A stretch of DNA of 64,000 bases from Triticum aestivum (Eukaryota > Streptophyta > Magnoliopsida > Poales > Poaceae). Under the pieces are notes generated by a model. The model had not been told where the DNA came from. It saw only the letters and a program-made list of their open reading frames with translations, and made no database searches. A program made the position numbers and the translations under genes. Of the stretch, positions 32,869 to 44,360 are shown piece after piece. The first letter of the stretch is position 1; every line of letters starts with the position of its first letter. The DNA lies in the NCBI RefSeq assembly GCF_018294505.1, contig NC_057797.1, forward strand, positions 124,997,116 through 125,061,115. The letters are read 5' to 3'.

Positions 32869-33561
32869 ATGTCCAGTGGCGCTCCAATGGAGTTCGGAGA
32901 GCATAGAGTGGAGACCCACGCGAGGGAGACGGATCTCTCGGTGGTGTACACCATCGACCCGGCCATGGTGGATGACTACATCAACAACGTTGAGCAGTTG
33001 CTTGCTCGAGACAAGTATAAGGTGGTCAGCATCGACCTCCAGTACACCACCGATCGTCCAGGCATAGATTAGAAGGTTGCCATCGCCCATTTGTGCGTGG
33101 GCCATCATGTCCTCATCTACCACTACCGCATGGCCACGGAGCCTTGCGACCGTTTCAACAGGTTTGTCAACAGCATCGACTACAAGTTCGCCACGGTGGA
33201 AACCACCGGCGATGTAAACACACTCAGTGTTACGGGCTTGGTCTGCAAGAACCTTGTCAAAATCCGTGACCACTACAGGGTCGGGGGCAGCACAAAGAAG
33301 GACTCCCTGGTCGAACTCGCCTCGGCCATCATCGGCCCCTACTACGAAAATATGAAGCAGGATTCCCAGAGAACAAGTCCCCTATCCTGGCACAGGGCCT
33401 GGATGTGACAACTGGATGAACCTCACCTCAGGTTCCTGGCCAAGAGTGTGTACACATGCTACGAGATGCACAGGCAGATCGTTGACATGAGGAAGTGCCT
33501 CATTACCCAAACCGACGAGCCCGAATCGAGCCACAAGCAGAGCAAGCGTCACAAGAAGTAG
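32869..33561 (+). pseudogene. 3'-5' exonuclease-like (DEDD) gene in the CACTA element
   Basis: A single frame of 231 codons from ATG 32869 to TAG 33559-33561 is interrupted by two stops (33070-33072, where a Gln codon is expected, and 33406-33408). The translation resembles the RNase D/WRN-type exonuclease fold: YKVVSIDLQYTTDRPG (motif I region), KVAIAHLCVGHHVLIYHY, FVNSIDYKFATVETTGDV, GLVCKNLVKIRDHY, SLVELASAIIGPYYENMK and a basic C-terminus (SSHKQSKRHKK). Motif I should be D-x-E, but here residues 56-58 are D-L-Q, so a metal-binding acid is missing. Similar proteins are, from memory, abundant in Triticeae. Its place between CACTA subterminal repeats and internal arrays suggests it is transposon cargo. 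Confidence 0.65.
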
Positions 33562-33772
33562 ATGATGATCATATGATCATTTATGCTAGTTAATCATGCA
33601 CGTAATATATAGTTTACTTTATTGGTGTGTGGAAATGGCATGTGTGTAGTAGCCACCTATGTAATTATGCATGTAATAGTTTACTTTGGTGTGTGCAAAT
33701 GCCATGGTTGTAGTAGCCACCTATGTAAGCGGATGTTTAATTCGGTTATGCAAGCATGTCCTTGTGTGTGTG

Positions 33773-33773
<1 letters not shown>

Positions 33774-33803
<30 letters not shown>
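33774..33803. repeat. (TTG)n microsatellite
   Basis: About ten TTG units follow a short TG run. It lies between the exonuclease-like gene and the CACTA subterminal repeats. Confidence 0.9.
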
Positions 33804-33970
33804 CTGTATGCAATCCCATCGCACAACACACACGTCTTATTAGCAGCAACCTTCTGTGTTATTATCGGTCTTCACACACATTTTTTATTACAGACATGTT
33901 TGTCGCGTATCACACACGCACATCTTGTTAAGTTGAACCATTTCTGTTCTCATGTCTCAACGCAAACAGT

Positions 33971-34329
33971 TCATCCGAGTGAACCGCATGCCGTATATCG
34001 CACACACCTTCATTTGGCTGACCATTTCTTTTGTGTTGCCTAATCACAAACAGTTCATCCGAGTGAACTGTATGCTGTATATCGCACACACCTCCATCTA
34101 GTTGCCCGTTTCTTTTATTCCTCGTCATAAATAGTTAATTGAACTGAACTGTATGCCCTACATCGCACACGCAACTAAAATCTAAACCGTGTTTGATGGC
34201 TCTGCCATCGCAAATGTTTTGCACCTTTTTATGTGTTTTTACACCACCGTTTGCGATTATGGCATCGCACACAGTTTTATCGAAGGGTCTCTGATCGTAG
34301 CGTCGCGTTAGCAGCATCCTGCAGTAGTG
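33971..34329. repeat. CACTA subterminal repeats and right terminus
   Basis: Three units of about 82 bp start TTCATCCGAGTGAAC at 33971 and 34053 and, decayed, at about 34134; each contains GTATGC...ATCGCACAC. These are followed by CGATTATGGCATCGCACACAG and the 16-bp terminus at 34314-34329. In CACTA elements such repeats are transposase-binding sites. Confidence 0.8.
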
Positions 34330-34348
34330 TTTGCATGATCATATAGCT

Positions 34349-37300
34349 CAGCCTGTGCATTCGGTTTTTTCAGTTTGATTCGGTTCGATTTATATGGTTT
34401 TCGGTTTATATGGTTTTTATACTTCGGTTTATACGGTTTTATACATAGATACGGTTCGGTTTCGGTAATAACCATTTGCTTTTGGTTTGGTTTCAGTAAT
34501 AACTAAAATAACCAAAGTTGACGCAAATTTTTAATCAACACATGGTTTGGCCACATGGAAAAACAAATTTAGTACTTGTCCAATACAACTACAACCTGGT
34601 TACCTACTTGAAGAAATTCTGAAACATGTAAGAATTTACGTTCCAGTACAACAATCTAGTAGAAGACTACGATTACAACTACAATCACTAATTTAGTACA
34701 TGTCCATTGAAACCACACGAAGAAATTTTGGAACAAAAACTTGTCCAGTACAAGCACAAGCAGAACTAAACATGCCCAGTACAAGGCTACAAGCAAAGTT
34801 CTGGAACATAGAGATGGGGATTGCTAGTAATAGTATATCATGAGCCATTTTTGAAAGGCCCAGTACATGCCCAGTACATCAAGATAACAAACTTCAGTAC
34901 AAAATGCAAATTCTGGAACAACCAAAGTTCAGCTCCAGCTTGAGATAACAAACTTCAGTACAGTACATGTGCAACACACGACAAACAAACAAAAGGTGCA
35001 GATCGAGATAAAATGGCATTTGTTTCATCACTTCAGGGCTTCAGGCAGCAATTTTCCACTCCAGCTCCATGCATGAAGATCAATCAATCGATATTGTTGC
35101 ATTATCATTTAAATGAATGGCACCCACTTCTACAAAAACAACAGAAATATTGCATGATCAATTAAATAGCATTAATGTTGCATGATCATTGAAGTAACTG
35201 AAATACACATTCATTTAAATACCTTCCTCCAGCCTGGTCAACTCAGCAAGATCAGCTTCAACATTGATACACTTAGAACGCAACCAATCTTGTGTGCATA
35301 TCAACGACTGCAGTGTCGCTGGTGTTAAAGAGCTTCTGAAGTCATCGAGAATACGACCACTGGTGCTGAAAGCTGATTCAGAAGCAACCGTAGAGATGGG
35401 GATTGCTAGTATATCACGAGCCATTTTTGAAAGGATGGGAAAGCGAGGAGCATTGCACTTCCACCATTCAAGAAGGTCAAATTCAGCAGTCAATTCTTCT
35501 GTGTCCTCAGCTAGGTACTTGTCTAATTCAGTTCTGGTATTTGTGCTAGTGCTGCCCTCTCCGCAAACTCTCATTCTTTTCTGGTTGTATCGTGACCTCA
35601 CTAGAGAATTTTCAGAAGCATTTGCACTAGGACGAGCTTGTGATGCTAATTCCCTAGGATGGCTAGGAGTACTGGTTCCATATAATTCTCTATATTCTCC
35701 AAAAAGAGAGACAAATTCATTGTGGGAAGATGTCAAGATTCTATTACCTATTATACTGCCATAGGTGTCTTCAATCATGTCTTTAAAGAAATGAGATTCC
35801 TTGGTCCTTGCATAAAGAAGTAAGACAAGACAAGACAAGTTAGAAGGGCATTAAGAACAACAGCTATATATATTTGACAAATGAACAACAACCAATCAAC
35901 CATATACCTTGGATCAAGGATGGCAGCAATGAATATATACTTGTTCATTTTTTCAGGATCACCCCAGTACTTTTCATACTTGGTTTTTATCTTGGTAGCC
36001 ATGCATTTAAATATTTCATCATCACCATAAATCACATGATCACTCCATTCACCCAACATAAAATGTACATCAGCAATATCTTCCAAGAAGGTGTTGGCTG
36101 TAATGTACTTAGTGCCAGAAACCTTATTAGTGAGGAGATAGAAGTGTTGGAGGAATTGTTTGAACCCATGAACATACACCCAATCACTTTGAGTTGGAGG
36201 ACCCCGCTGATCAGGAGTATCAGGCTTAGGTTCTGGACCAGTTTTTTCTAACCCAGTCTTGTAGTTGGGATCCTGAAGTGCATATTGCTCAAATGCCCTC
36301 TCAAATTTCTCAACGGTCTCTAGCATTATAAATGTGGAGTTCCATCTAGTAGCCACATCAATATTAATCAAACATTTACTCGCTACCTTGCTAAGTTGCA
36401 CACACTTTTTAAATAAATCCAATCTAGTTGGGGAGGCTCTCACAAACTTGATAGCACTTCGAATTCTGTTTATTGGATGGCACATTATCTTTAGCCCATC
36501 TTGGACCACTAGATTAACAATATGTGCCACACACCTCATGTGAAGATACTGACTTTTTGCATGTGTATAGCCTCTATTAGTCAAAGACCTCTTCATGTAG
36601 GCTAAGCAAGTGTCATTAGAACTTGCTTTATCAATAGTAATAGTGCACACTCGCTCAATGCCCCACTCAATAAGTAATTTTTCTAATGATTTCCCAATGT
36701 CATCCCCTTTGTGTCCATCTACCAAGACAAAGTTAATAATTTTTTTTCTAAGGTTCCACCCAGAATCAATGAAATGTGCAGTAAGGACCATGTAGCTTTG
36801 TTGTCTTTTTTATGTCCATGTATCAGTGGTGAGGCAAACAGTTTGACGTGATCCAATGAAATATTTTCTAAGCATAGCTTTCTCAGCTTCATAAAGAGCA
36901 ATGATATCTCTATACATAGTTGTCCTAGATGGTATAGTGAACCTTGGGCAAGCTTTAGCCACAAACAACCTAAAACCTTATTTCTCTGCAAATATGAATG
37001 GAAGCTCATCTATCACTATCACGCGAGCAAATGCTTCTCTAACTTCTTTCTCAATGTATTGCCAAGGAACCACCGAATTACCATCTTCGCTAACTTGGTA
37101 GGTAAGCTCGGACTGAGTGCTACATATGTGGGCAGGATTCTTTTCGCAAATCTTCAAATGGTTGACTAAAGAGTAGTACCTGCCGATGCAGATTTGCAAC
37201 CCAGTACAGCATCACAGTAGTTGCAATTAGCATGATCAGGATCATCTTTCTGAACTATGAAGTGCATCCATGCCTTTGACCTCTTCCGACTTCCCCCCCC

Positions 37301-38416
37301 CCCCCACTGCCAAGGGTAACATCAGGATCTATTGAGAGAGGTTGATCAGCAGCAGAACCAGTGCCAAGGTTAACTCTAACACTCTCGGACACCTGTAAAA
37401 ATAAGTCAGGTAGTTTTCATTCAGTATCAGTGACCATCAGCAGAACCAATACTAAAAAAGTTGCTGGAAAACTAAATAGGATTATAGGAAACACCCATGT
37501 TCAGTAACAAACTAGTGAAACCATGCATCCATCCATGTTCAGTAACTAAATAGGAACTAACACCACACATCCATGGGAGATGCTTACCATCTGGTCACGG
37601 CGGCTTGTGTCTTCCTCGGGCTCTGACGGTGGCTGTGACGGAGAGCTTCACCTACGGCGGGGAGGAGCGGGGCCCGATGGATGCGCGCGCCAGAAGCCCA
37701 GAAGAACCTGCAGTCGGGAAGAAGCTACTGCAAGTCATCACATCTATGTGTGCGTTCGCTACTGAACAACTCTTCTACCAGAGCGAATCAAAAGTGCCTT
37801 ACCATCCGGCGGCTCGTGTCCTGCTCTGTGGAGGCATGTGCCGGTGCACGCGATGGAGGGCGGAGGTCGGCGACGCGGAGGACGGAGGGCAGAAGTTGGC
37901 GACGCCGGTGCGTGCGATGTACGACGGAGGGCGGAGGACGAAGGACGGCGAGGCTGATATGCACGACGGACGACGGAGAGCAGAGGATGGCGATGCCGGT
38001 GTGCGCAACGGAGGACGGAGGACGGAGGGGAGCGGATGGATGCGCCGGACGGAGTGTGACCTAGCGCCGCCGCCATCCCGCTCTCTGCTGCTCTGCGTGT
38101 GCGTGTGGGGAATTGGCGAATTGCTAATGCTAGGGTTGAAGCAAGCGTGCATGAGGTTAGGCTAGGCCGCAAGTGATGGCCGATGGGCCTGTGCTGTGAG
38201 CTGTGATTGACTGATTCTGTGAAATCTACTGGGCCTTTCGGTTTTGTTCGGTTTAACCGATTTTGTTCGGTTTTAAACCGAAAAACCTGAATGCAATATG
38301 GTTTCTTATTTTGCAAACTGAAACCATAACCAAAACCTGAAAAAACCGGAACTTTGGTTCAGTTTAGTTTTTTTGGTTCGGTTTTTGGTTTTCGGTTCGA
38401 CTTTGCACAGGGTGAC
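34349..38416 (-). mobile_element. hAT transposon with decayed transposase
   Basis: It is flanked by the perfect 8-bp duplication ATATAGCT (34341-34348 and 38417-38424), the hallmark size for hAT. The ends are CAGCCTGTGCA (left) and, inverted, CACCCTGTGCA preceded by GT (right). Both subterminal regions are full of CGGTTT/AACCG motifs. It carries a BED-finger hAT transposase on the minus strand. It inserted 19 bp from the CACTA end, in the short gypsy-derived flank. Confidence 0.9.
35215..37300 (-). pseudogene. hAT transposase (BED zinc finger, Ac/RICESLEEPER type)
   Basis: Read on the minus strand: a BED-type zinc finger near 37275-37150 (AWMHFIVQKDD, C..C pair NCNYC, then VNHLKICEK), broken by a one-base loss. 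The RNase H-like core follows (VCLTTDTWT, FVLVDGHKGDDIG, YLHMRCVAHIVNLVVQDGL, DVATRWNSTFIMLE), then an insert with YIFIAAILDPR, an apparent intron about 35815-35908 (GTATATG...ATGCAAG), and the C-terminal dimerisation domain (FDLLEWWKCNAPRFPILSKMARDILAIPISTVASESAFS). Stops after FIFAEK and after TTDTWT, plus the finger frameshift, inactivate it. A 13-C run at 37293-37305 lies at the N-terminal edge. The transposase would cut and paste hAT ends. Damage is light, so the element was active fairly recently. Confidence 0.88.
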
Positions 38417-38699
38417 ATATAGCTGACATAGTGTTTGTGGCTCAGCCACCATTCATCATTTTTCATACATGTTACGCTAGATCATTGCACATCCTGGTAC
38501 ATGCCAGAGGCATTTATATAGAGTCATATTTTGTCATAGGTATCGAGTTGTAATTTTTATTTCTTTCGAATTATAAGTAAATAGAAGTGTGATGATCATC
38601 ATTATTCATTTTTAGAGCAGTGCCCCAATGAGGAAAGGATGATGGATACTATGATTCCCCCACAAGTCGGGATGAGACTCCGGACAATGAGAAAAAAGA

Positions 38700-38708
38700 G
38701 AAGAAAAA

Positions 38709-38760
<52 letters not shown>

Positions 38761-38790
38761 AAAGAAAGAAATAAAAAAAGAAAGAAATAG
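38700..38790. repeat. (GAAA)n microsatellite
   Basis: Fifteen or so AAAG/GAAA units lie in gypsy internal sequence. The same position in related elements (6770-6840, inverted) has a degenerate polypyrimidine run, so this run expanded locally. Confidence 0.9.
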
Positions 38791-39543
38791 AAATAGAAAA
38801 ATAATAATAAACAAAGAGAGAAGGGGCATTGCTAGTATCCTTTACCACACTTGTGCTTTAAAGTAGCACCATGTTTTCATATGGAGAGTCTCCTATGTTG
38901 TCACTTTCATATACTAGTGGGAGTTTTTCATTATAGGATTAGATGCACACCCACTTAGTTTTCATACTGAGCTTTCATACACTTATAGCTCTTAGTGCAT
39001 TCATTGCATGGCAATCCCTACTCCTCACGTTGATACCGATTGATGGGCATCTCCATGGCCCATTGGTTAGCCGCATCGATGTGAGACTTTCTTACCTTTT
39101 TGTCTTCTCTATATTTACCCCTATCATCATACTCTATTCCACCCGTAGTGCTATATCCATGGCTTGCGCTCATGTATTGCGTAAGAGTTGAAAAAGCTGA
39201 AGTGCGTTAAAAAGTATGAACCAATTGCTCGGCTTGTCATCGGGGTTATGCATGATAAATACTTTGTGTTAAGAAGATAGAGTATGATAAGACTATATGA
39301 TTTTGTAGGGATAACTTGTTTTAGCATTGATATTTTGAAAGACATGGTTGCTTGTTGATATGCTGGAGTATCTAAATCATCATGTCAAAACTAGACAATT
39401 GCTTTGAATCACATAAAAAGTCCAATTGTATATGCTATAAAGAAAATAATATGATATGACATGTTAAACATCACTCCACATCAAAAATTCTATTTTTATC
39501 ACTTCCCTACTCGAGGATGAGTAGGAGTTAACCTTGGGGATGT

Positions 39544-40105
39544 TGATACGTCTACAACGTATCTATAATTTTTGTTTATTCAATGCTATTATATTATCAA
39601 TCTTGGATGTTTTATAATCATTTTATAGTCATTTTATATCATTTTTTGGTACTAACCTATTGACATAGTGCCAAGTGCCAGTTCCTATTTTTCCGTGTTT
39701 TTTACATCAGAGAAAATCAATATCAAACGGAGTCCAAATGCCATGAAACTTTACGGAGATTTTTTTATGGACCATAAGGAACATGTTGGGCCCTGGTTGC
39801 ACCTGTGGGAGTCCCGATGAGGGGACAACCCACCAGGGCGCGCCAGGAGGCCCAGGCGCGCCCTGGTGGGTTGTGCCCACCTCGGGTGCCCCCGGACCGC
39901 CTCTTTGCTCTATAAATACCCAAATATTCCCAAAACCCTAGAGGAATCAACGAAATATTCATCCAGCCGCTGCAGAGTCTAGAACCACTAGATCCAATCT
40001 AGACACCATCTCGGATGGGGTTCACCACCTCCATTGGTGCCTCTCCGATGATGCGTGAGTAGTTCTTTGTAGACCTATGGTTCCGTAGTTAGTAGCTAGA
40101 TGGCT

Positions 40106-40148
<43 letters not shown>

Positions 40149-41121
40149 GATTCTCAATACAATGGTCTCTTGGAGATCCATATGATCTAACTCTTTTGCG
40201 ATGTGTTTGTTGGGATATGATGAACTTTGAGTTTATGATCAGTCATATCTTTTTATATCCATGAAACTTATTTGAGTTTATTTGATCTCTTATAACCTCT
40301 TATTTCTTCTCCGATATTTGGGTTTTGTTTGGCCAACTTGATCTATTTATATTGCAATGGGAAGAGGTGCCTGGTAGTGGGTTCGATCTTACGGTGCTTG
40401 ATCCCAGTGACAGAAAGGGAACCAACACGTATGCATCATTGCTACTAAGGATAAAAAGATGGAATCTATATCTACGCAATAGATAAACGGATCTTGTCTA
40501 CATCATGTCATCGTTATAATTGCATTACTCCATTTTTCCATGAACTTAATACACTAGATGCATGCTGGATAGCGGTCGATGTGTGGAGTAATAGTAGTAG
40601 ATGCAGGCAGGAGTTAGTCTACTAATCTTGGACGTGATGCCTATGTAATGACCATTGCTTGGATATCGTCATAATTATTTGAGGTTCTATCAATTTCCCA
40701 ACAGTCATTTGTTTACCCACTGTTTGCTATCTTTCTCGAGAGAAGCCACTAGTGAAACCTACGGCCCCCCGGTCTTCTTCCTCATATATTTGCTTGCGAT
40801 GTACTTTTCCTTTGCAATTTTATTCAGATCTATTAAACCAAAAATACAAAAAATACTTTGATGCACTTTATTTTATTTGCGATCTATTATTTCAATCTAC
40901 TACAATTTTCTGGCATCGTTACTCGAAAGGGATTGACAACCCCTTTAACTCGTCGGGTTGCAAGGTGTTGTTATTTGTGTGCAGGTGTTGTTTATGTTGT
41001 GTTGCTTGGTTCTCCTACTTGTTCGATAACCTTGGTTTCTTCACTGAGGGAAATACCTACCGCCGCTATGCTGCATCATCCCTTCCTATTTGGGGAAATA
41101 CTGACGTAGTCCTAGCAGACA
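39544..41121 (+). repeat. LTR of gypsy element D (1578 bp)
   Basis: It starts TGATACGTCTACAACG and ends ...CTAGCAGACA. A TATA box, CTATAAATAC, lies at about 39910. A (TC)n run occupies 40109-40145. The 10-nt spacer AGAGCTTTTC followed by TGG mirrors the spacer after the E LTR at 44173, which is how I placed the end. Confidence 0.7.
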
Positions 41122-41158
41122 AGAGCTTTTCTGGCACTATAATGAGAGAGCAATCAAT

Positions 41159-42577
41159 GTCCATTTGCCAGATGTCATAATCATAAAATGCGGCAATTGC
41201 TAACATGATTCGGACAGACTTAAGCATCACTACGGGTGAGAAAGTCTCATCATAGTCAACTCCTTGAACTTGTCGAAAACCTTTCGTGACAAGTCGAGTT
41301 TGTAGACAGTAACATTACCATCAGCGCCAGTCTTCTTGTTGAAGATCCATTTATTCTCTATGGCTCGCCGATCATCGGGGAAGTCTACCAAAGTCCACAC
41401 TTTTTTTCTCATACATGGATCCTATCTCATATTTCATGGCTTCAAGCCATCTTCGGAATTTGGGATCATCATAGCTTCTTCATAGTTCGTAGGTTCACCA
41501 TGGTCTAATAACATGACTTCCAGGACAGGATTACCATACCACTCTGGTGTGGAACATGCTATGTTTGACCTATGAGGTCCAGTAGTAACTTGATCTGAAG
41601 TTTCATGATCATCATCATTAGCTTCCTCTCTAGTTGGTGTAGGCATCACGGGAACGGATTTCTCTGATGTGCTACTTTCCAATTCGAGATAAAGTACAAT
41701 TACCTCAACAAGTACTATTTTCCTCCCACTCACTTCTTTCTAGAGAAACTCCTTCTCTAGAAAGGACCCATTCTTAGCAACAAAGATTTTTGCCTTCGGA
41801 TCTGTGGTACAAGGTATGCCTAATAGTTTCTTTCGGGTATCTTATGAGGACGCATTTCTCCGCTTTGGGTTCGAGCTTATGAGGCTGAAGCCTTTTGACA
41901 TAAGCCACGCATCCCCAAACTTTTAAGAAAGGACAGCTTAGGTTTCTTGCCAAACCACAGTTCAAACGGTGTCGTCTTAACGGATTTAGATAGTACCCTA
42001 TTTAACATGAATGTGGTTTTCTCTAATGCATAACCCCAAAACGATAGTGGTAAATCAGTAAGAGACATCATAGACTGCACCATATCTAATAAAGTACGGT
42101 TTTGACGTTCGGACACACCATTACACTGTGGTGTTCCAGGTCGCGTGAGTTATGAAACAATTCCACATTGTTTTAAATGAAGGCCAAACTCGTAGCTCAA
42201 ATATTCGCCTTTGTGATCAGATCGTAGAAACTTTATTTTCTTGTTACGATGATTCTCCACTTCACTATGAAATTCTTTGTACTTTTCAAAGGTTTCAGAC
42301 TTGTGTTTCATCAAGTAGATATACCCATACCTGCACAAATCATCTATGAAGGTCATAAAATAATGATACCTTCCACGTGCTTCAACGCTCATCGGACCGC
42401 AAACATCGGTATGTATTATTTCCAGTAAGTTATTAGCTCGCTCCATTATTTCAGAGAATGGGGTTTTAGTCATCTTGCCCATGAGGCATGCTTCGCAAGT
42501 ATCTAATGATTCATAATCAAGTGATTCCAAAGGTCCATCTGCATGGAGTTTCATCATGTGCTTTACACCAATATGAC
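41159..42577 (-). pseudogene. Copia element C integrase-RT fragment
   Basis: On the minus strand from 42577: the integrase zinc-region tail and core (TCEACLMGKMTKTPF, EIIHTDVCGPM, FIDDLCRYGYIYLMKHKSE), the catalytic Glu region (SERQNRTLLDMVQSMM), the linker, then the RT N-terminus (NKWIFNKKTGADGN, FSPVV) as far as YDYDIWQMD-like sequence, where it stops at about 41159. Several frameshifts and stops are present. It continues the gag-protease piece at 58435-59720; the two are separated by element E. Confidence 0.85.
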
Positions 42578-44173
42578 TGATACGTCTCCAATGTATCTAT
42601 AATTTTTTATTGTTCCATGCTATTATATTATCTATCTTGGATGTTTTATATGCATTTATATCCTATTTTATATGATTTTTGGAACTAACCTATTAACCTA
42701 GAGCCCAGTGCCAGTTTCTATTGTTTCCCTTGTTTTTGAGTTCCGCACAAAAGGAATATCAAACGGAGTCCAATTGACTCGAAAATTTACAGAGAATATT
42801 CTTGAAAAATATAAAAAATACTGGAACAAAAAGATATCGGAGAGGAGTCCCGAGACCACCACAAGGGTGGAGGGCGCCCCCCCCCCCTAGGGTGCACCCC
42901 TCATCCTTGTTGTCACCTCATGGGCCCCCTTGACTTGTCCCTGACACCATCACCTCCTATAAATCCCAAAACCTCCAGAACAGAACCTAGATCGGGAGTT
43001 CCGACACCGCAAGCCTCTATAGCCACGAAAAACCAATCGGGAGCCCGTACCGGCACCCTGCTGGAGGGGGAAACCATCACCGGTGGCCATCTTCATCATC
43101 CCGGCACTCTCCATGTAGTTATGTGTTTGATCTCTCTCTCTCTCTCATGTTCTAGGTTTGGCATGATCTTGATGTACCGCGAGCTTTGTTACTACAGTTG
43201 AATCATATGGTGTTACTATAGTTGAATCATACGAATTGAATACTATTATGGATTTGAGAACACTTGATGTATGTCTTGCGTGGGATACCCGTGGTGACAA
43301 TGGGGTATTCTATTGATTCACTTGATTTATGTTTCGGCACTCAACTCACTGATTCCCGAGGTGACATTGGGGTAATCTATGCATAGGGGTTGATGCACAT
43401 TTTCGTCCTTGTATCTCCGGTAGGAATCTTGGGGCACTCTTTGAGGTTCTTTGTGTTGGATTGAATATTATGAATCTGAAGTTGTTTGATGCATATTGTA
43501 TAATTGACCCACGGATACTTGTGGTGACATTGGAGTATCTAGGCGACATTAGGGTTGATTGATGTGTATCATATGGTGTTATTTTACTACGAACTCTAGG
43601 GCTGTTTGTGACACTTATAGGAATAGCTCAATGGATTGATTGGAAAGAATAACTTTGAGGTGGCTTTGTACCCTACAAGCAATTTCATCTTATGTTCTCT
43701 GCGATAGGAACAATGGAGTGACTTTTGTTGCACGTTGAGGGATTGCCATATAATCTAATCATGTTATCATTGTTGAGAGAACTTGCACTAGTGAAAGTAT
43801 GAACCCTAGGCCTTGTTTCCAAGCATTGCAATATTGTTTTCGCTGACTTCTACTATTAGTTACCTTGTTATTTTTATATTTCCAGATTACAAAAACCTAT
43901 ATCTATCATCCATATTACACTTGTATCACCATCTCTTCGCTGAACTAGTGCACCTATACAATTTACCATTGTATTGGGTGTGTTGGGGACACAAGAGACT
44001 CTTTGTTATTTGGTTGCAAGGTTGTTTGAGAGAAACCATCTTCATCCTATGCCTCCCATGGATTGATAAACCTTAGGTCATCTACTTGAGGGAAATTTGC
44101 TACTATCCTACAAAACTCTGCGCTTGGAGGCCCAACACGAGTCTACAAGAAGAAGGTTGTGTAGTAGACATCA
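42578..44173 (+). repeat. 5' LTR of element E (1596 bp)
   Basis: It starts TGATACGTCTCCAATG and ends GTAGACATCA. A TATA box, CTATAAATCCC, lies at about 42957. It is shorter than the 3' LTR (about 1812 bp in total), mainly because of a 124-bp tandem duplication in the 3' LTR and a small deletion here. Confidence 0.88.
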
Positions 44174-44183
44174 AGCACTTTTC

Positions 44184-44201
44184 TGGCGCCATTGCCGGGG
44201 A
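44184..44201 (+). promoter_or_regulatory. Primer-binding site of element E, with a second copy
   Basis: TGGCGCCATTGCCGGGGA lies 10 nt after the LTR, the usual form in many grass gypsy elements. A decayed second copy, TTTTCTGGCACCGTTGTTGGGGAGG, follows at about 44242-44266, so the site and its leader are duplicated about 60 bp apart. Confidence 0.7.
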
Positions 44202-44360
44202 GGCCAGGTAAGCGGCACCCACATCTCGTCAATAAAGCTCTTTTCTGGCACCGTTGTTGGGGAGGTGAGTTCTTAAAGGTATATGTTTAAATCTTGCAAT
44301 CGATTCTTTTAGTTTCTTGTTTTATCACTAGTTTAGTTTATAAAAGAAAACTACAAAGAA

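Larger units (their letters stand above)
26624..34329. mobile_element. CACTA DNA transposon, left end missing
   Basis: The right end is the CACTA terminus: GCATCCTGCAGTAGTG at 34314-34329, which is CACTACTGCAGGATGC inverted. Inside the end are subterminal repeats of about 82 bp (33971-34175) containing ATCGCACACAC. Further in are an exonuclease-like gene, an opposing repeat-bearing ORF, short 115-bp repeats and a large 500-bp tandem array. Subterminal-type AACCGTGTACGAT/ACACGGTTGGTGATAAT motifs around 27376-27510 suggest the left end is near, but no left CACTA terminus is found before the LTR fragment at 26623. No transposase is recognised, so it is non-autonomous. The right flank matches gypsy internal sequence, the original target. 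Confidence 0.75.
38417..41137 (+). mobile_element. Gypsy element D: 3' internal region, LTR and leader stub
   Basis: Internal non-coding sequence (38425-39543, homologous to 13141-13820 and, inverted, 6307-7100) is followed by the purine tract ACCTTGGGGATG and an LTR (39544-41121). The LTR is followed by AGAGCTTTTCTGGCAC, which looks like the start of a 5' leader. The 19 bp between the CACTA and hAT elements (34330-34348) belong to the same target, so both DNA transposons jumped into this element. Its left part is missing. Confidence 0.72.

Noticed and set aside
33622..34128. Val- and Cys-rich frames around 33760
   Set aside because: Produced by the TG/TTG microsatellite and the subterminal repeats.
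35264..36795. Plus-strand frames of 61-166 residues
   Set aside because: Shadows of the hAT transposase, whose conserved domains read on the minus strand.
37580..38316. GC-rich frames on both strands in the hAT right arm
   Set aside because: Built from GGAGGACGGAGG-type repeats in the transposon's untranslated 5' region; no domain and no start context.
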